DNA of 64,000 nucleotides from Lactobacillus panisapium (GTDB lineage: Bacteria > Bacillota > Bacilli > Lactobacillales > Lactobacillaceae). The translations under genes and the position numbers were made by a program. The first letter of the stretch is position 1; the number at the start of each line of letters is the position of its first letter. The notes under the pieces are model-generated. The model was not told the origin of the DNA and did no database searches. It saw nothing but the letters and a program-made list of their open reading frames with translations. The stretch is taken from positions 244,001 to 308,000 of the forward strand of contig NZ_CP048268.1 of NCBI RefSeq assembly GCF_019469265.1, in the 5' to 3' direction. This document shows positions 42,097-51,160 of this stretch, piece after piece.

Positions 42097-42753
42097 TTAG
42101 AATTTAGTTTCTTTGATATCGTCTTCTGGGCGATGTTCTTGAATACGAATAATTTGCCAAGGCAAGTTGCTACTAGTAATTTCTACTAAGTCAATGGTCA
42201 ACGCGTTATCTTGGAACGTGAATGCAGGTTCACACCGATTTTCAATCATTTCAACGCGGTTAGGCGCCACTGTTAGACCAGACACAATCACTTGTTTTGG
42301 CAAAGGCTTGTTGACAAAAACGTATTTTTGATAATGTAAATGACGATTTTGGAGAACAAAGCCCGAATCTGCGGTAAGATTGCATGGCTGGCTATCATTA
42401 AACGCGTGGCCAAAAATATGCATCCAGTTATTAACCGTGGTGAGTACCTCTTTTGTTGCAGAACTAATTGCATTTTTTTCAGCAACCTCGACATTAATAA
42501 AAGAGCTTTGCCCAATTTTGCGGTTAGCAACAAGTTTGTCGATGACATCGTCACTTGTTGCATCAATGCCATCACGACCATCAACGAGTGCAACCGTGTA
42601 CTTAGCACAAGCAAGTTTAAATTCATCCTGCAGCTGATTAGTGGCAACTGCCCGTGCACCGATATCGCGCGCTGTTTTAACTAAAAAATCGGTGTCTACA
42701 TCTTTCGTGCTTTTTAGTTTAAAATTTAAGATGATTGCAAAATCAGGATTCAT
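42097..42753 (-). CDS. Conserved-looking protein of unknown function
   Basis: 218 residues, soluble, no signal. The N-terminal part reads like a barrel strand-helix set ('FAIILNFKL', 'VKTARDIGARAVATN', 'YTVALVDGRDGIDA'), the C-terminal third like a beta domain. I do not recognise the family and assign no function. GAGGAGAG ahead of the ATG. Confidence 0.65.
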   Translation of the reverse strand: MNPDFAIILNFKLKSTKDVDTDFLVKTARDIGARAVATNQLQDEFKLACAKYTVALVDGRDGIDATSDDVIDKLVANRKIGQSSFINVEVAEKNAISSATKEVLTTVNNWMHIFGHAFNDSQPCNLTADSGFVLQNRHLHYQKYVFVNKPLPKQVIVSGLTVAPNRVEMIENRCEPAFTFQDNALTIDLVEITSSNLPWQIIRIQEHRPEDDIKETKF

Positions 42754-42817
42754 TAATTCTCTCTCCTCAAAACATATTACTAAATAAGTTTAACCCAAAA
42801 GGTGGTAAATACGAAAG

Positions 42818-43585
42818 ATGAAAATTATTATCTCACCAGCAATGAAGATGAAAGTCGACCGTGATTCATTTCCGGCTCGCTCACACCCTCAGTTTCTTAA
42901 ACAGGCAAAAGAACTGGCGGCTTTTTTGCAGCAATGCAGTTTTACGCAGTTACAAGCAATCTGGCAATCAAGCGAGCGGACGACTAAAGAAGGACAAGAG
43001 CAAATCAAGCAGCTTAACCTAGCTAAAACGGACAACTTAACACCAGCAATTATTTCTTATTCTGGGATTCAGTATCAGTATATGGCACCCGACTTGTTTT
43101 CAGCGCAAGCACTTAATTATGTCCAAGAAAATGTGCGCATCTTATCTGGCTTATACGGTGTTTTACGACCATTTGACGGTGTTTGGCCTTACCGCTTAGA
43201 AATGAAGAACAAGGCGACAGGTTTTACCGAACCAAATTTGTACCACTATTGGGGTGAAAAACTAGCAGATAATCTTTTTGGTGAGGATCATATTTTGATT
43301 AATTTAGCCTCTAAGGAATATTCCAAAAATATCGCGCCTTATGTAACAAAAACGCGGCGAATGATTACTATCGACTTTCAGGAATTCGTCAAGGGTAAGT
43401 GGAAAACCGTTGGGGTTCATGCCAAGATGGCCCGAGGAGAAATGGTTCGTTTTGCTGCAGAACACCAATTAACTGAGCCAGAGGAATTACAGAAATTTAA
43501 TGATTTTGGTTTTCAATATATTGCCCAAGAAAGCACCACAGATAATTATGTCTTTCAAACTGAGTTTGATTTCAAACGGCGATAG
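42818..43585 (+). CDS. yaaA: Peroxide-stress protein YaaA (UPF0246)
   Basis: 255 residues, full length. 'MKIIISPAMKM' start, 'GLYGVLRPFDGVWPYRLEM' and 'RRMITIDF' are family hallmarks. E. coli YaaA limits free iron and DNA damage under peroxide stress. A lactobacillus makes peroxide, so this fits. AAAGGTGG ahead. Confidence 0.92.
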   Translation: MKIIISPAMKMKVDRDSFPARSHPQFLKQAKELAAFLQQCSFTQLQAIWQSSERTTKEGQEQIKQLNLAKTDNLTPAIISYSGIQYQYMAPDLFSAQALNYVQENVRILSGLYGVLRPFDGVWPYRLEMKNKATGFTEPNLYHYWGEKLADNLFGEDHILINLASKEYSKNIAPYVTKTRRMITIDFQEFVKGKWKTVGVHAKMARGEMVRFAAEHQLTEPEELQKFNDFGFQYIAQESTTDNYVFQTEFDFKRR

Positions 43586-43634
43586 TAATTTACTTATTGG
43601 GATAGCATAGACAACGTAAGAAATGAGGTTAATC

Positions 43635-44237
43635 ATGGAAATAGTTTTTGTACGTCACGGCCAGACCGACTTAAACAAAACGAGAAAAATTCAGGGAGCA
43701 CTTTTTGATCATGATCTTGATCATGAAGGACGCGTATATGCCGAAAAGGCAGCCGCTAATTTTGATCCTTCAAGCTTCGATCTTGTTTTTTCTAGTCCGA
43801 TGAAAAGGGCAGTCACAACGGCAAAAATTTTTACTAAAGGCCAAAAAGAAATCAGATTAGATAAAAGATTAATGGAGTTTAATTTTGGTGAATGGGATGG
43901 CCAATATTTAACTGAATTGGGTAAAAAATATCCCGATGCTATTGACCCATGGGGTAAAGCAGCTGCTAATTATGTTAAATATGCACCAAATGGCGAAACT
44001 TTTGCTGAATTAAACGAGCGCTGTGGTGATTTTTTAGCTGATTTACACCAAAATTACCCGGATAAAAAGATTCTGGTTGTGTGCCATGGTACTTTAATCA
44101 GAATGATGTTCGCTCATTGCTTTACTGATGGTGATATTAATGCCTTTGAAACAATGGCTAACTGCGCTCTAGCCAAGATTTCAGTTCGTGAGAATATTTT
44201 CCGGACTAATTATTATAATCGCGTATTAGTTCTATAA
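43635..44237 (+). CDS. Histidine phosphatase (phosphoglycerate mutase-like)
   Basis: 200 residues. RHG at 7-9 (His8 as phospho-acceptor), 'SSPMKRAVTTAKIF' and 'VVCHGTLIRMM' with the second His. I chose the ATG at 43635 because GAGGTT precedes it. Cytosolic. Substrate unknown. It is not closely similar to the one at 14470. Confidence 0.85.
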   Translation: MEIVFVRHGQTDLNKTRKIQGALFDHDLDHEGRVYAEKAAANFDPSSFDLVFSSPMKRAVTTAKIFTKGQKEIRLDKRLMEFNFGEWDGQYLTELGKKYPDAIDPWGKAAANYVKYAPNGETFAELNERCGDFLADLHQNYPDKKILVVCHGTLIRMMFAHCFTDGDINAFETMANCALAKISVRENIFRTNYYNRVLVL

Positions 44238-44244
44238 TTCAGCT

Positions 44245-44270
44245 AAAAGCCGCAAAGTCGCGGCTTTTTT
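44245..44270 (+). terminator. Terminator after the histidine phosphatase
   Basis: AAAAGCCGC / GCGGCTTTT stem with T run. Confidence 0.85.
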
Positions 44271-44321
44271 ATTTGCTTATGGCAATAATTAGGCTGCATA
44301 TTTTTGCAAAAGTTCATTTAC

Positions 44322-44350
44322 TTGACGATTAGGTTTAGTAATTGTATTCT
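44322..44350 (+). promoter_or_regulatory. hrt-like operon promoter
   Basis: TTGACG (44322-44327), a 17-base spacer and TATTCT (44345-44350). Confidence 0.7.
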
Positions 44351-44355
44351 GTTAT

Positions 44356-44378
44356 CAAAGTGACACGGTGTCACTTTG
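44356..44378. promoter_or_regulatory. TetR-type operator, HrtR-like palindrome
   Basis: CAAAGTGACAC-G-GTGTCACTTTG is a perfect 11-base inverted repeat overlapping the transcript start. Its core TGACAC-G-GTGTCA closely matches the published L. lactis HrtR operator ATGACACAGTGTCAT (from memory), differing at the flanks and centre. Confidence 0.85.
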
Positions 44379-44397
44379 GCGAAAAAGAGGTGTGCTC

Positions 44398-44919
44398 ATG
44401 GTTAAGACTACTTTTATTAATTTACCGCAAGAGAAGAAGGAGCGGATTGAGCAGGCGCTCCTTCATGAATTCAGCAATCATTCGCTTCCCAAGGCACAGG
44501 TTGCGCGAATTGTGAAGGAAGCGGACATTGCTCGTGGTGCTTTTTACAAATATTTTGCTGATTTAACTGATGCTTACCAATACATCTACCAGCGTGCGTT
44601 AAAGCAGATTCATGCTGAGATTAAGCTTTCAGAGCAGTACGATCCGCAAATGTTTTATCAAAGCGTTGTTACTTTTCTTGAGCAAACTTTGTGCAGTAAG
44701 TATGCCAAAATGGTTAAAATGCATGTGTTGTATAACGAAAGCTTAGTTAAGCAGCCATTCGCAAGCGAGAAATTAGTAAAACTTAGCGCGCAAAACTGGA
44801 GTGCAATGATGCTTAGCCATGCGGCAATTAGGGAAATTTTGGCAAACCCTACTTTAAAAAGTGCCATCCTTGCCCAACTGCAAGCGGGCTTGTTACTGTT
44901 AAAAAAGGAGACTAAATAG
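44398..44919 (+). CDS. hrtR: TetR-family regulator, HrtR-like (haem sensor candidate)
   Basis: 173 residues. HTH near residues 30-53 ('AQVARIVKEADIARGAFYKYF'). His72 ('LKQIHAEIK') matches the position of one haem ligand of L. lactis HrtR, whose second is His149; here His141 could serve. In L. lactis HrtR represses hrtRBA until haem binds. Gene order R-B-A and the operator agree. Start ATG 44398 with AGAGGTG ahead. The stop overlaps the hrtB GTG by one base. Confidence 0.78.
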   Translation: MVKTTFINLPQEKKERIEQALLHEFSNHSLPKAQVARIVKEADIARGAFYKYFADLTDAYQYIYQRALKQIHAEIKLSEQYDPQMFYQSVVTFLEQTLCSKYAKMVKMHVLYNESLVKQPFASEKLVKLSAQNWSAMMLSHAAIREILANPTLKSAILAQLQAGLLLLKKETK

Positions 44920-45980
44920 TGTTTTTAGCAATTAAAGAAATCAAAAGGGAAAAATTGCGTTATGGCCTAATCATTTTGATGATTTTTCTAATCAGCTACT
45001 TGATTTTTGTTCTATCGTCCCTTGCTCTCGGCTTAGCAAGCGAGAACACACAGGCAATTGAATCATGGAATGCTAAGCAAGTAGTGCTAAATAAAAATGC
45101 TAATGTAAGCATGAGCCAATCTGTTTTAAATAAGGATGACTTAAAAAAGGCTAAGATTGGAAAAGACGAGGCGTTACTTGGGCAAACGCCCGTGGTGGTA
45201 AAAAGCAAACAGCGAAGCCAAGTTTCCGCTCAGTTCATTGGCGTTAAGAAAAGCCAGTTCATTTACCATGATCAGGAATTAATTGCTGGAAGAAAAGCAA
45301 GCAAAGCTCATGAAGTAGTTGTTGATCAGGCTTTTAAAGTTAAGGGCTACAAAATTGGTGATCAATTAGAACTCAACGGAATGAAGCAAAAGTATCAGAT
45401 TGTGGGCTTTGTTCAAAACGCCAAGATTAACATTGCTCCGATTATCTACGGAACACTCACCAGTTGGAAAACCTTACGGCAAGGGATGCCAAATATGCGT
45501 GCTTCCGCAATTATTTCCCGCAATGCCAACTACCGCTATAACGATGGCAATAGCAAGACATATCCGATCAAGCAATTTATTAATAAATTGCCAGGGTATA
45601 CAGCACAAAATATGACTTTTCAATTAATGATTGGATTTTTGTTTATTATTTCACTAATTATTATTGCGGTCTTTTTATACATCTTAACTATGCAAAAAAT
45701 GCATAATTTTGCTGTTATGCGCGCACAAGGAATTCCTAGTGGAACCCTGGTTTGGTCAACGGTTAGTCAGGCTATTATTCTCGTTGGAATCGGAGTAATT
45801 ATCGGCTTGCTAGCAATGCTGTTAACGGCTAAAGTTTTACCAGCGGCAGTTCCAATGAGTTTTACGCCAACTATTATGCTCAGCGGCACTTTAGGCATGC
45901 TTTTAACAGGCATTATTGGCAGTTTAATTCCAATCAGATCAATCTTAAAAGTAGATCCAGCAAAAGCAATAGGTGAATAA
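44919..45980 (+). CDS. hrtB: ABC permease, HrtB-like (FtsX family)
   Basis: 353 residues. One N-terminal membrane helix, an extracellular domain of about 200 residues, then three C-terminal helices: the MacB/HrtB plan. It would export haem or similar toxic compounds from the membrane. GTG start overlapping the hrtR stop (TAGTG). Confidence 0.8.
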   Translation: MFLAIKEIKREKLRYGLIILMIFLISYLIFVLSSLALGLASENTQAIESWNAKQVVLNKNANVSMSQSVLNKDDLKKAKIGKDEALLGQTPVVVKSKQRSQVSAQFIGVKKSQFIYHDQELIAGRKASKAHEVVVDQAFKVKGYKIGDQLELNGMKQKYQIVGFVQNAKINIAPIIYGTLTSWKTLRQGMPNMRASAIISRNANYRYNDGNSKTYPIKQFINKLPGYTAQNMTFQLMIGFLFIISLIIIAVFLYILTMQKMHNFAVMRAQGIPSGTLVWSTVSQAIILVGIGVIIGLLAMLLTAKVLPAAVPMSFTPTIMLSGTLGMLLTGIIGSLIPIRSILKVDPAKAIGE

Positions 45981-45981
45981 G

Positions 45982-46656
45982 ATGACAGTCATTGAATTAC
46001 AAAATGTCCAAAAGATTTACGGTAAGGGCGCTGCACAAGTTCAGGCCCTAAAAGATATTAATTTCAAGGCCAATGAAGGTGAAGTTGTTTTGATCATGGG
46101 ACCTTCTGGGGCTGGGAAAAGTACTTTTTTAACTATTGCAGGTTCACTGCAAAAGCCAACAACTGGCAAGGTTTTTATTAGTGGCAAGGATATTGCTAAT
46201 ATTTCGACTAAGCAGAGTAACTCTTTGCGCTTAAACCAGATTGGCTTTGTTCTGCAAGCTTATAACTTGGTTCCTTTTTTGACCATTCAAGAACAGTTCG
46301 AACTGGTCGATCACGTTAAAAAGCAGGGCAATATTACAAAAGAAACACTGCAGCAATTGCTTGATAAACTGGGGATTACCAGCTTAGTAAGTAAATATCC
46401 GGGTGAATTATCGGGTGGTCAGCAGCAGCGAGCAGCAATTGCCCGCGCACTGTATGCTAACCCGCAAATCTTACTAGCAGATGAACCAACGGCATCACTT
46501 GATAGCGCGAAAGTTGGTGAAGTTGGGCAATTATTTAAGGATTTGGCTAAGAGCTATCATAAGGCAGTAATCCTAGTTACCCATGATCCGCGTCTGGAAA
46601 AATATGCAGACCATATTTATGAGATGATGGATGGCGAAATGACAAAAAAACAATAG
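45982..46656 (+). CDS. hrtA: ABC ATPase, HrtA-like
   Basis: 224 residues. Walker A GPSGAGKST, Q-loop 'FVLQAYNL', signature LSGGQQQR and Walker B LLADEPTASLD. It drives the permease upstream. I chose the ATG at 45982, with TAGGTGA ahead; a GTG at 45973 is in frame. Confidence 0.85.
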   Translation: MTVIELQNVQKIYGKGAAQVQALKDINFKANEGEVVLIMGPSGAGKSTFLTIAGSLQKPTTGKVFISGKDIANISTKQSNSLRLNQIGFVLQAYNLVPFLTIQEQFELVDHVKKQGNITKETLQQLLDKLGITSLVSKYPGELSGGQQQRAAIARALYANPQILLADEPTASLDSAKVGEVGQLFKDLAKSYHKAVILVTHDPRLEKYADHIYEMMDGEMTKKQ

Positions 46657-46703
46657 TTCTTAAATTAATATATTCTTTCAAATAATCTGAAATATAATTA
46701 TTG

Positions 46704-46743
46704 GATACGCAATTTTAGTAAAATCTAAAATTGCGTATTTTTT
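46704..46743 (+). terminator. Terminator of the hrt-like operon
   Basis: ATACGCAATTTTAG / CTAAAATTGCGTAT stem, T run. Confidence 0.85.
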
Positions 46744-47096
46744 CTTCCTAATTACTGAATACTAGGAATAGCAATGGGTTTAATAACGAGGGTAATTTTT
46801 TTGCTGGATACAAGTTACTATTTTAAGTGTAAAAAAAACACATTGTTCTTGACAAAACTGATTTAAATTTACTATTCTAATTAATAGATAATTAATTGTT
46901 ATTTTATAAAACCATATATTCGCTAAATTGCAGCGAACTAAAAAATCTAATTTGCTTTTAAAAAAATTGTTTGAAATATCTAAAAAAATAATTTTTTATC
47001 AAAAATAACAAAAAATTATTAACCATGATGTGTTTTTGTATTGTGGTATGAAAAGCTTACTAGGTTAACACTTCAGTTAATCTAGTAGGATTGGAT
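46744..47096. promoter_or_regulatory. A/T-rich gene-free stretch with promoter and palindrome
   Basis: About 350 bases without a supported gene. A promoter-like TTGACA (46849-46854), 18 bases, TATTCT (46873-46878) lies in it, followed by very A/T-rich sequence. A perfect-but-one palindrome ACTAGGTTAAC / GTTAATCTAGT (47059-47086) just before the small ORFs could be a TetR-type operator or an RNA hairpin. Confidence 0.4.
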
Positions 47097-47141
47097 ATGA
47101 AAATTACACGGAATTATTTGATAGTTGAGGTTTCAAAATGA
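47097..47141 (+). CDS. 14-codon upstream ORF overlapping the next start
   Basis: ATG 47097 to TGA 47139-47141, which overlaps the ATG at 47138 as ATGA. AGGATTGG lies ahead. A coupling leader for the following small gene, or chance. Confidence 0.3.
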   Translation: MKITRNYLIVEVSK

Positions 47142-47353
47142 GTGAAATACCAGAAGATAAAGCGATAGAAATATCGACAGATTATGAAAATCAAAGTATT
47201 AATATGCGCTTTTCTGAGAATTTAACGGATGATCGTGAGCGGGGCTACATTTTGTCTGCTGCTTTCTTTTCTTTCTGTGCATCTCAGGGATTGAGTAAAG
47301 ATGAAATCAAAGATATGGTTTCATCATATTATGATGAGTTTTTGGATAATTAA
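47138..47353 (+). CDS. Small acidic protein, unknown
   Basis: 71 residues, acidic, helical, no signal or membrane segment. GAGG lies about nine bases ahead of the ATG. I do not recognise it. It precedes a TetR gene and could be co-regulated by the palindrome at 47059-47086. Confidence 0.55.
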   Translation: MSEIPEDKAIEISTDYENQSINMRFSENLTDDRERGYILSAAFFSFCASQGLSKDEIKDMVSSYYDEFLDN

Positions 47354-47442
47354 AGCTAGCAGTTATTGAAAGCTAGTATTGCTTTACCCTAATCACATAT
47401 TGCGATGAGTAAAATGCTGAAGTTAATCAAGGGAAGACCAAA

Positions 47443-48066
47443 ATGGCGAGAAAAAAAGAAATTGGAAGAAATAAAATTTTAAATATTGCCTATCGAATGG
47501 TTGTTAAAGATGGTATTGAGAGTCTTACTGCACGAAATATTGCGAAGGCGGGACACTTTTCAACGCAGCCTTTATATCTTGAATTCAACAGTATGGATGA
47601 ACTGCGAACAGAAGTTTTGCGCAAAATTGCAGAGAACTTGAAGAGCAATATCTTGCAAAAAAAGTATACGGGTAAACCCATGATTGACATGGATTTATCA
47701 TATATCGACTTTGCTAAAGAGCATGAAAATCTGTTTCGGGCCATGTTTGTTGATGGCAAGTTTGGCAGTAAAATAATTTCTGATACCTTAATAAATCTCG
47801 GAATTGCCAAGTTTAAGGAGCAATATAAGGATACGAAGCATCCGGACGAGAAGATTATGAACATCGTTATTGCTAATTGGATTACCACCATTGGCATCGC
47901 CTCTTTACTTGTTAACGGGATTGCCAACTTCTCGCAAACGCAGATAGTTAATGTCTTGTCAGCTCAAATCAATGATGCAATTTTAAATGATTGGTTGAGT
48001 GAATCTAGCACAGTTTCTTTGTTTGAAACTGATAATAAGGAAAATAAAAAGAAGGGTAAAAAGTAA
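47443..48066 (+). CDS. TetR-family transcriptional regulator
   Basis: 207 residues. TetR_N HTH at about 10-55 ('ILNIAYRMVVKDGIESLTARNIAKAGHFSTQPLYLEF'). The ligand domain is unassigned. Lysine-rich tail. Possible target: the palindrome at 47059, or the neighbouring FMN reductases. Confidence 0.8.
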   Translation: MARKKEIGRNKILNIAYRMVVKDGIESLTARNIAKAGHFSTQPLYLEFNSMDELRTEVLRKIAENLKSNILQKKYTGKPMIDMDLSYIDFAKEHENLFRAMFVDGKFGSKIISDTLINLGIAKFKEQYKDTKHPDEKIMNIVIANWITTIGIASLLVNGIANFSQTQIVNVLSAQINDAILNDWLSESSTVSLFETDNKENKKKGKK

Positions 48067-48079
48067 AACCCCGATTAGG

Positions 48080-48105
48080 AAAAGCGGCTTAACTGCCGTT
48101 TTTTT
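48080..48105 (+). terminator. Terminator after the TetR gene
   Basis: AAAAGCGGC / GCCGTTTTT stem (one G-U) with T run. Confidence 0.75.
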
Positions 48106-48160
48106 GCTACTTGAAATTTAAAAAAGCAAAATCATGATTTAAGCCACAAAAATATAGATA

Positions 48161-48169
48161 TGATATAAT
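48161..48169 (+). promoter_or_regulatory. Extended -10 promoter of the FMN reductase pair
   Basis: TGA-TATAAT (TATAAT 48164-48169), 35 bases before the first ATG. Confidence 0.55.
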
Positions 48170-48203
48170 TGTCAAAGAAATTAGTTTCTGAAAGGTGGTT
48201 TTT

Positions 48204-48743
48204 ATGAAAATCCTTGCATTATCTGGCTCAAATGCCAATAATTCGTTTAATGAGGCATTGCTTAAGTTTATTGCTAAGCAATTTGCTGACAAATATGACT
48301 TTAAACTAGCAACTGTTAAGGGATTGCCAATGTTTAAAGAAGGCGAAGACGCTCCTGAGTCCGTCCAAACCTTGAGTAAAGAAATTGAGGATGCTGATTT
48401 AGTATTAATCGGTTCTCCTGAACAACAACACTCGGTAACTAGTGCTTTGAGTAGCGCCTTAGAATGGCTTTCATGCACTTCACACCCATTTAAGGGCAAG
48501 CCAGTTGCTATTGTTTCAACTTCACCAATGCCTCAGGGTGGTTCTCGTTCACAAAGCCGTTTAAAGAGTCTTATGACTGCACCAGGCTTTAGTGCAAAGA
48601 TCTTTAATGGTGATGAATTTATGATGGGTACTGCACCGAAGCAATTTGATGAAAATGGTGACTTAACTGATAAGTCTTCTGTTGAATTCTTAGGTCACTT
48701 CTTCGATGAAGTTGATGATTGGTACGCACAAGTTACTAAGTAG
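48204..48743 (+). CDS. NAD(P)H-dependent FMN reductase (copy 1)
   Basis: 179 residues, FMN_red flavodoxin-like fold. '[18 protein letters not shown]' is the FMN phosphate loop and '[24 protein letters not shown]' the next flavin-binding motif. I chose the ATG at 48204 (AAAGGTGG ahead). Eleven bases before its paralog. Likely reduces flavin, quinone or azo compounds. Confidence 0.87.
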   Translation: MKILALSGSNANNSFNEALLKFIAKQFADKYDFKLATVKGLPMFKEGEDAPESVQTLSKEIEDADLVLIGSPEQQHSVTSALSSALEWLSCTSHPFKGKPVAIVSTSPMPQGGSRSQSRLKSLMTAPGFSAKIFNGDEFMMGTAPKQFDENGDLTDKSSVEFLGHFFDEVDDWYAQVTK

Positions 48744-48754
48744 GAGGACCAAGA

Positions 48755-49303
48755 ATGAAGATTTTAGCAATTGTTGGTACAAATGCCGCTTTCTCATACA
48801 ATCGCTTTTTAGCACAATTTATTGCAAAGCGTTACGGTGACAAGGCAGATATTGAAGTAAAAGAAATCGATAAATTGACACCTTTCTGCAGAACAGAAAT
48901 GGCTGATGATTCAATTAAAGCTTGGATCGAAGACATTAAGAGTGCGGATGGTATCGTTATTACTACACCAGAATATGATCACACAATTCCAGCTGCATTA
49001 AAGAGTAGTCTTGAATGGTTGGGTTCACATGCTGGTCCTAACGTAATGAAGATGAAGCCTGTTGCAGTAGCAGGTACTTCTTACGGTAGTCAAGGTACTG
49101 GTCGTGCTCAAGAAGATATCCGTGAAATTTTACTTTCACCTGATATGAGTGCTAATGTTTTGCCAGGTAACGAAGTTTTAATTGGTCAAGCCCCAAGCAA
49201 GTTTGACAAGGAAACTGGTGAATTAACTGACGACGCAACCATCAAGCAATTAGATGGCATGATGGACAACTTCTTTAAGTTCGTTGAACAAGCTAATAAA
49301 TAA
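48755..49303 (+). CDS. NAD(P)H-dependent FMN reductase (copy 2)
   Basis: 182 residues, tandem paralog of copy 1. 'ILAIVGTNAAFSYNRFLAQFIA' and 'IVITTPEYDHTIPAALKSSLEWLG'. The usual 'GSxR' loop is altered in both copies (GTNAAFSYNR here), a feature of this lactobacillar subgroup as far as I can judge. Probably works with copy 1 as a heteromer or isozyme. Confidence 0.87.
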   Translation: MKILAIVGTNAAFSYNRFLAQFIAKRYGDKADIEVKEIDKLTPFCRTEMADDSIKAWIEDIKSADGIVITTPEYDHTIPAALKSSLEWLGSHAGPNVMKMKPVAVAGTSYGSQGTGRAQEDIREILLSPDMSANVLPGNEVLIGQAPSKFDKETGELTDDATIKQLDGMMDNFFKFVEQANK

Positions 49304-49332
49304 TCTTTTGCTAGTTTGACTAGCAGAGAGTA

Positions 49333-49368
49333 AAATAACCGGATAGGATTAACTATCCGGTTATTTTT
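49333..49368 (+). terminator. Terminator after the FMN reductase pair
   Basis: AAATAACCGGATAG / CTATCCGGTTATTT stem, T run. Confidence 0.85.
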
Positions 49369-49387
49369 GGTTAGAAGGGAAATTCTT

Positions 49388-50179
49388 ATGTCTGATCCAG
49401 TAGTTTTACCAATCAAATCTGTGCGCAATCCACGTGATATCGGTGGATATACGGGTCTTTTGGGACGTAAAGTAAAAAAGCATCGCTTACTGAGAACTGG
49501 TAATATGAGTAAGATTGTACCCAGTGACGAACAGTTTTTAGTGGACTACGGTTTAAAGCAGATTATTGATTTACGTTCACCGGCTGAATGCAAGCAAAAC
49601 CCTGACCAAGCAATTGCTGGAGTAAAACATTATAGTTGCCCACTTTCAGTTGAAGACAATACTGGTGGAAACGGTCTTGATATGCAAAAGGAGTTCGCAG
49701 AATATCGACGTGATCAGTATGCGGGCTTTCGGATGATGTGTCGGCGTTATCATAATCATATTTTGACTGAAACTGCACAGCATAGTTTTCACCATATTAT
49801 TGAACTAATTGCACAAGAAGATGATGGTGCAACGCTTTATCATTGTTCCGAAGGCAAGGATCGCACCGGCCTAGTTACCGTGATCTTATTATACATTTTG
49901 GGCGTTGATCTGGAAGTAATCAGGCAGGACTACCTGTATTCAAATTATCTGCTAAATGATTACCGGGCAAGCCGTGATCGGCAATTTAAAAAAGCGGGTG
50001 AAAATGACCGCTTTCGCGCTAATATGCGTGTATTAGGTTCAGTTGCCAATGCCTTTTTTGACACTAGCTTAATTACTGTTAATGAAAATTATGGCAGTCT
50101 TGATTCTTATATTGTTAATGAACTTGCAATTGATCAGGATCTGCAAGAAACGATTAGAGAAAAGTATTTGGAGAAATAG
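49388..50179 (+). CDS. Tyrosine-protein phosphatase
   Basis: 263 residues, Y_phosphatase3. P-loop HCSEGKDRTG with Cys153 and Arg159, and the family 'VRNPRDIGGYTG' start. No N-terminal extra domain, unlike the paralog at 22879. ATG 49388 preceded by AAGGGA. 13 bases before the ApbE gene. Confidence 0.85.
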   Translation: MSDPVVLPIKSVRNPRDIGGYTGLLGRKVKKHRLLRTGNMSKIVPSDEQFLVDYGLKQIIDLRSPAECKQNPDQAIAGVKHYSCPLSVEDNTGGNGLDMQKEFAEYRRDQYAGFRMMCRRYHNHILTETAQHSFHHIIELIAQEDDGATLYHCSEGKDRTGLVTVILLYILGVDLEVIRQDYLYSNYLLNDYRASRDRQFKKAGENDRFRANMRVLGSVANAFFDTSLITVNENYGSLDSYIVNELAIDQDLQETIREKYLEK

Positions 50180-50192
50180 GAAAAACACACAA

Positions 50193-51122
50193 ATGATTGA
50201 AAATTTAGCTTTAGAACAAGCAGTTGGACAGCATCACGCTTTAGGAACAGCGATTACTCTACAAATTTTTGGTACAACAGATGATACATTAATTAACGAG
50301 TCATTTGATTTAATTGATCACTACGAAGACCTGTTAACGGTAAACCGTGAGTATTCTGAAGTGATGGATATTAATCATGCTGCTGGCAAAAAGCCGGTTC
50401 AGGTCTCTAGTGCGGTTTATGATTTAGTTAAGCTAGCCGTAGAACAAAGTCGGGAAAACTTTGGCTTTAACGCCCTAATTGGTCCATTAGTCAAACTTTG
50501 GGCGATTGGCTTTAAAGGCGCACATGTACCAACTGACGAACAGATTAAAGCCAAAATGAAGTTAACGGATCCTTTCAGTGTTGACTTAGATGATGAAAAT
50601 CAGACTGTTTTTCTACAAAAAGAAGGAATGGAACTTGACCTAGGCGGAATTGCCAAAGGCTGGATTGCCGATCGGATTCGTGATTTTTGGCGTGCTTATG
50701 GCGTACGCGCAGGAATTATTAATCTTGGTGGCAATATTTTATTAGTAGGCGATTCGCCTAAGCGAGCTAGTGGTCAATGGACTGTTGGTATTCAAGATCC
50801 TAAAAAGCCACGAGGTAAAAATATTTCTTCAGTCATGGTTTCCGCATGTTCTGCTGTTACTAGTGGGACTTATGAACGTTATTTAATTGTCGATGGTCAT
50901 AAATACCATCACTTGATTGATCCACGAACTGGCTATCCAGTCGAAACGGATCTGGCCGGCGTGACAACATTTACTAAAAATTCGGTGCAAGCTGAAATTG
51001 AATGCAAGCGACTCTTTTTTGCGGGTCACCCAATTGCAAATTGGCATGATGATCCTGACCGCATTGGTGCAATTTTCGTTTATAACGATGAGCACGTTGA
51101 GTATGATAATTTTGAGCAATAA
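50193..51122 (+). CDS. FAD:protein FMN transferase (ApbE-like)
   Basis: 309 residues. 'ELDLGGIAKGWIADRI' and 'INLGGNILLVG' with 'HHLIDPRTGYPVE' are ApbE signatures; Mg-binding Asp/Thr positions are present. It attaches FMN to Thr of target proteins, usually extracytoplasmic. No lipoprotein signal is visible, so the enzyme may act inside or be secreted in another way. The frame extends upstream through the phosphatase, but the ATG at 50193 starts like known proteins. Lies with FMN reductases. Confidence 0.85.
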   Translation: MIENLALEQAVGQHHALGTAITLQIFGTTDDTLINESFDLIDHYEDLLTVNREYSEVMDINHAAGKKPVQVSSAVYDLVKLAVEQSRENFGFNALIGPLVKLWAIGFKGAHVPTDEQIKAKMKLTDPFSVDLDDENQTVFLQKEGMELDLGGIAKGWIADRIRDFWRAYGVRAGIINLGGNILLVGDSPKRASGQWTVGIQDPKKPRGKNISSVMVSACSAVTSGTYERYLIVDGHKYHHLIDPRTGYPVETDLAGVTTFTKNSVQAEIECKRLFFAGHPIANWHDDPDRIGAIFVYNDEHVEYDNFEQ

Positions 51123-51160
51123 AAAGCGCTGATCCGTTTGTGACAAGCAGTAATTAAAAA

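Noticed and set aside
42288..42684. Overlapping ORFs within the unknown gene at 42097
   Set aside because: Several frames are open on both strands, but only the frame at 42097-42753 has a ribosome site and balanced protein composition.
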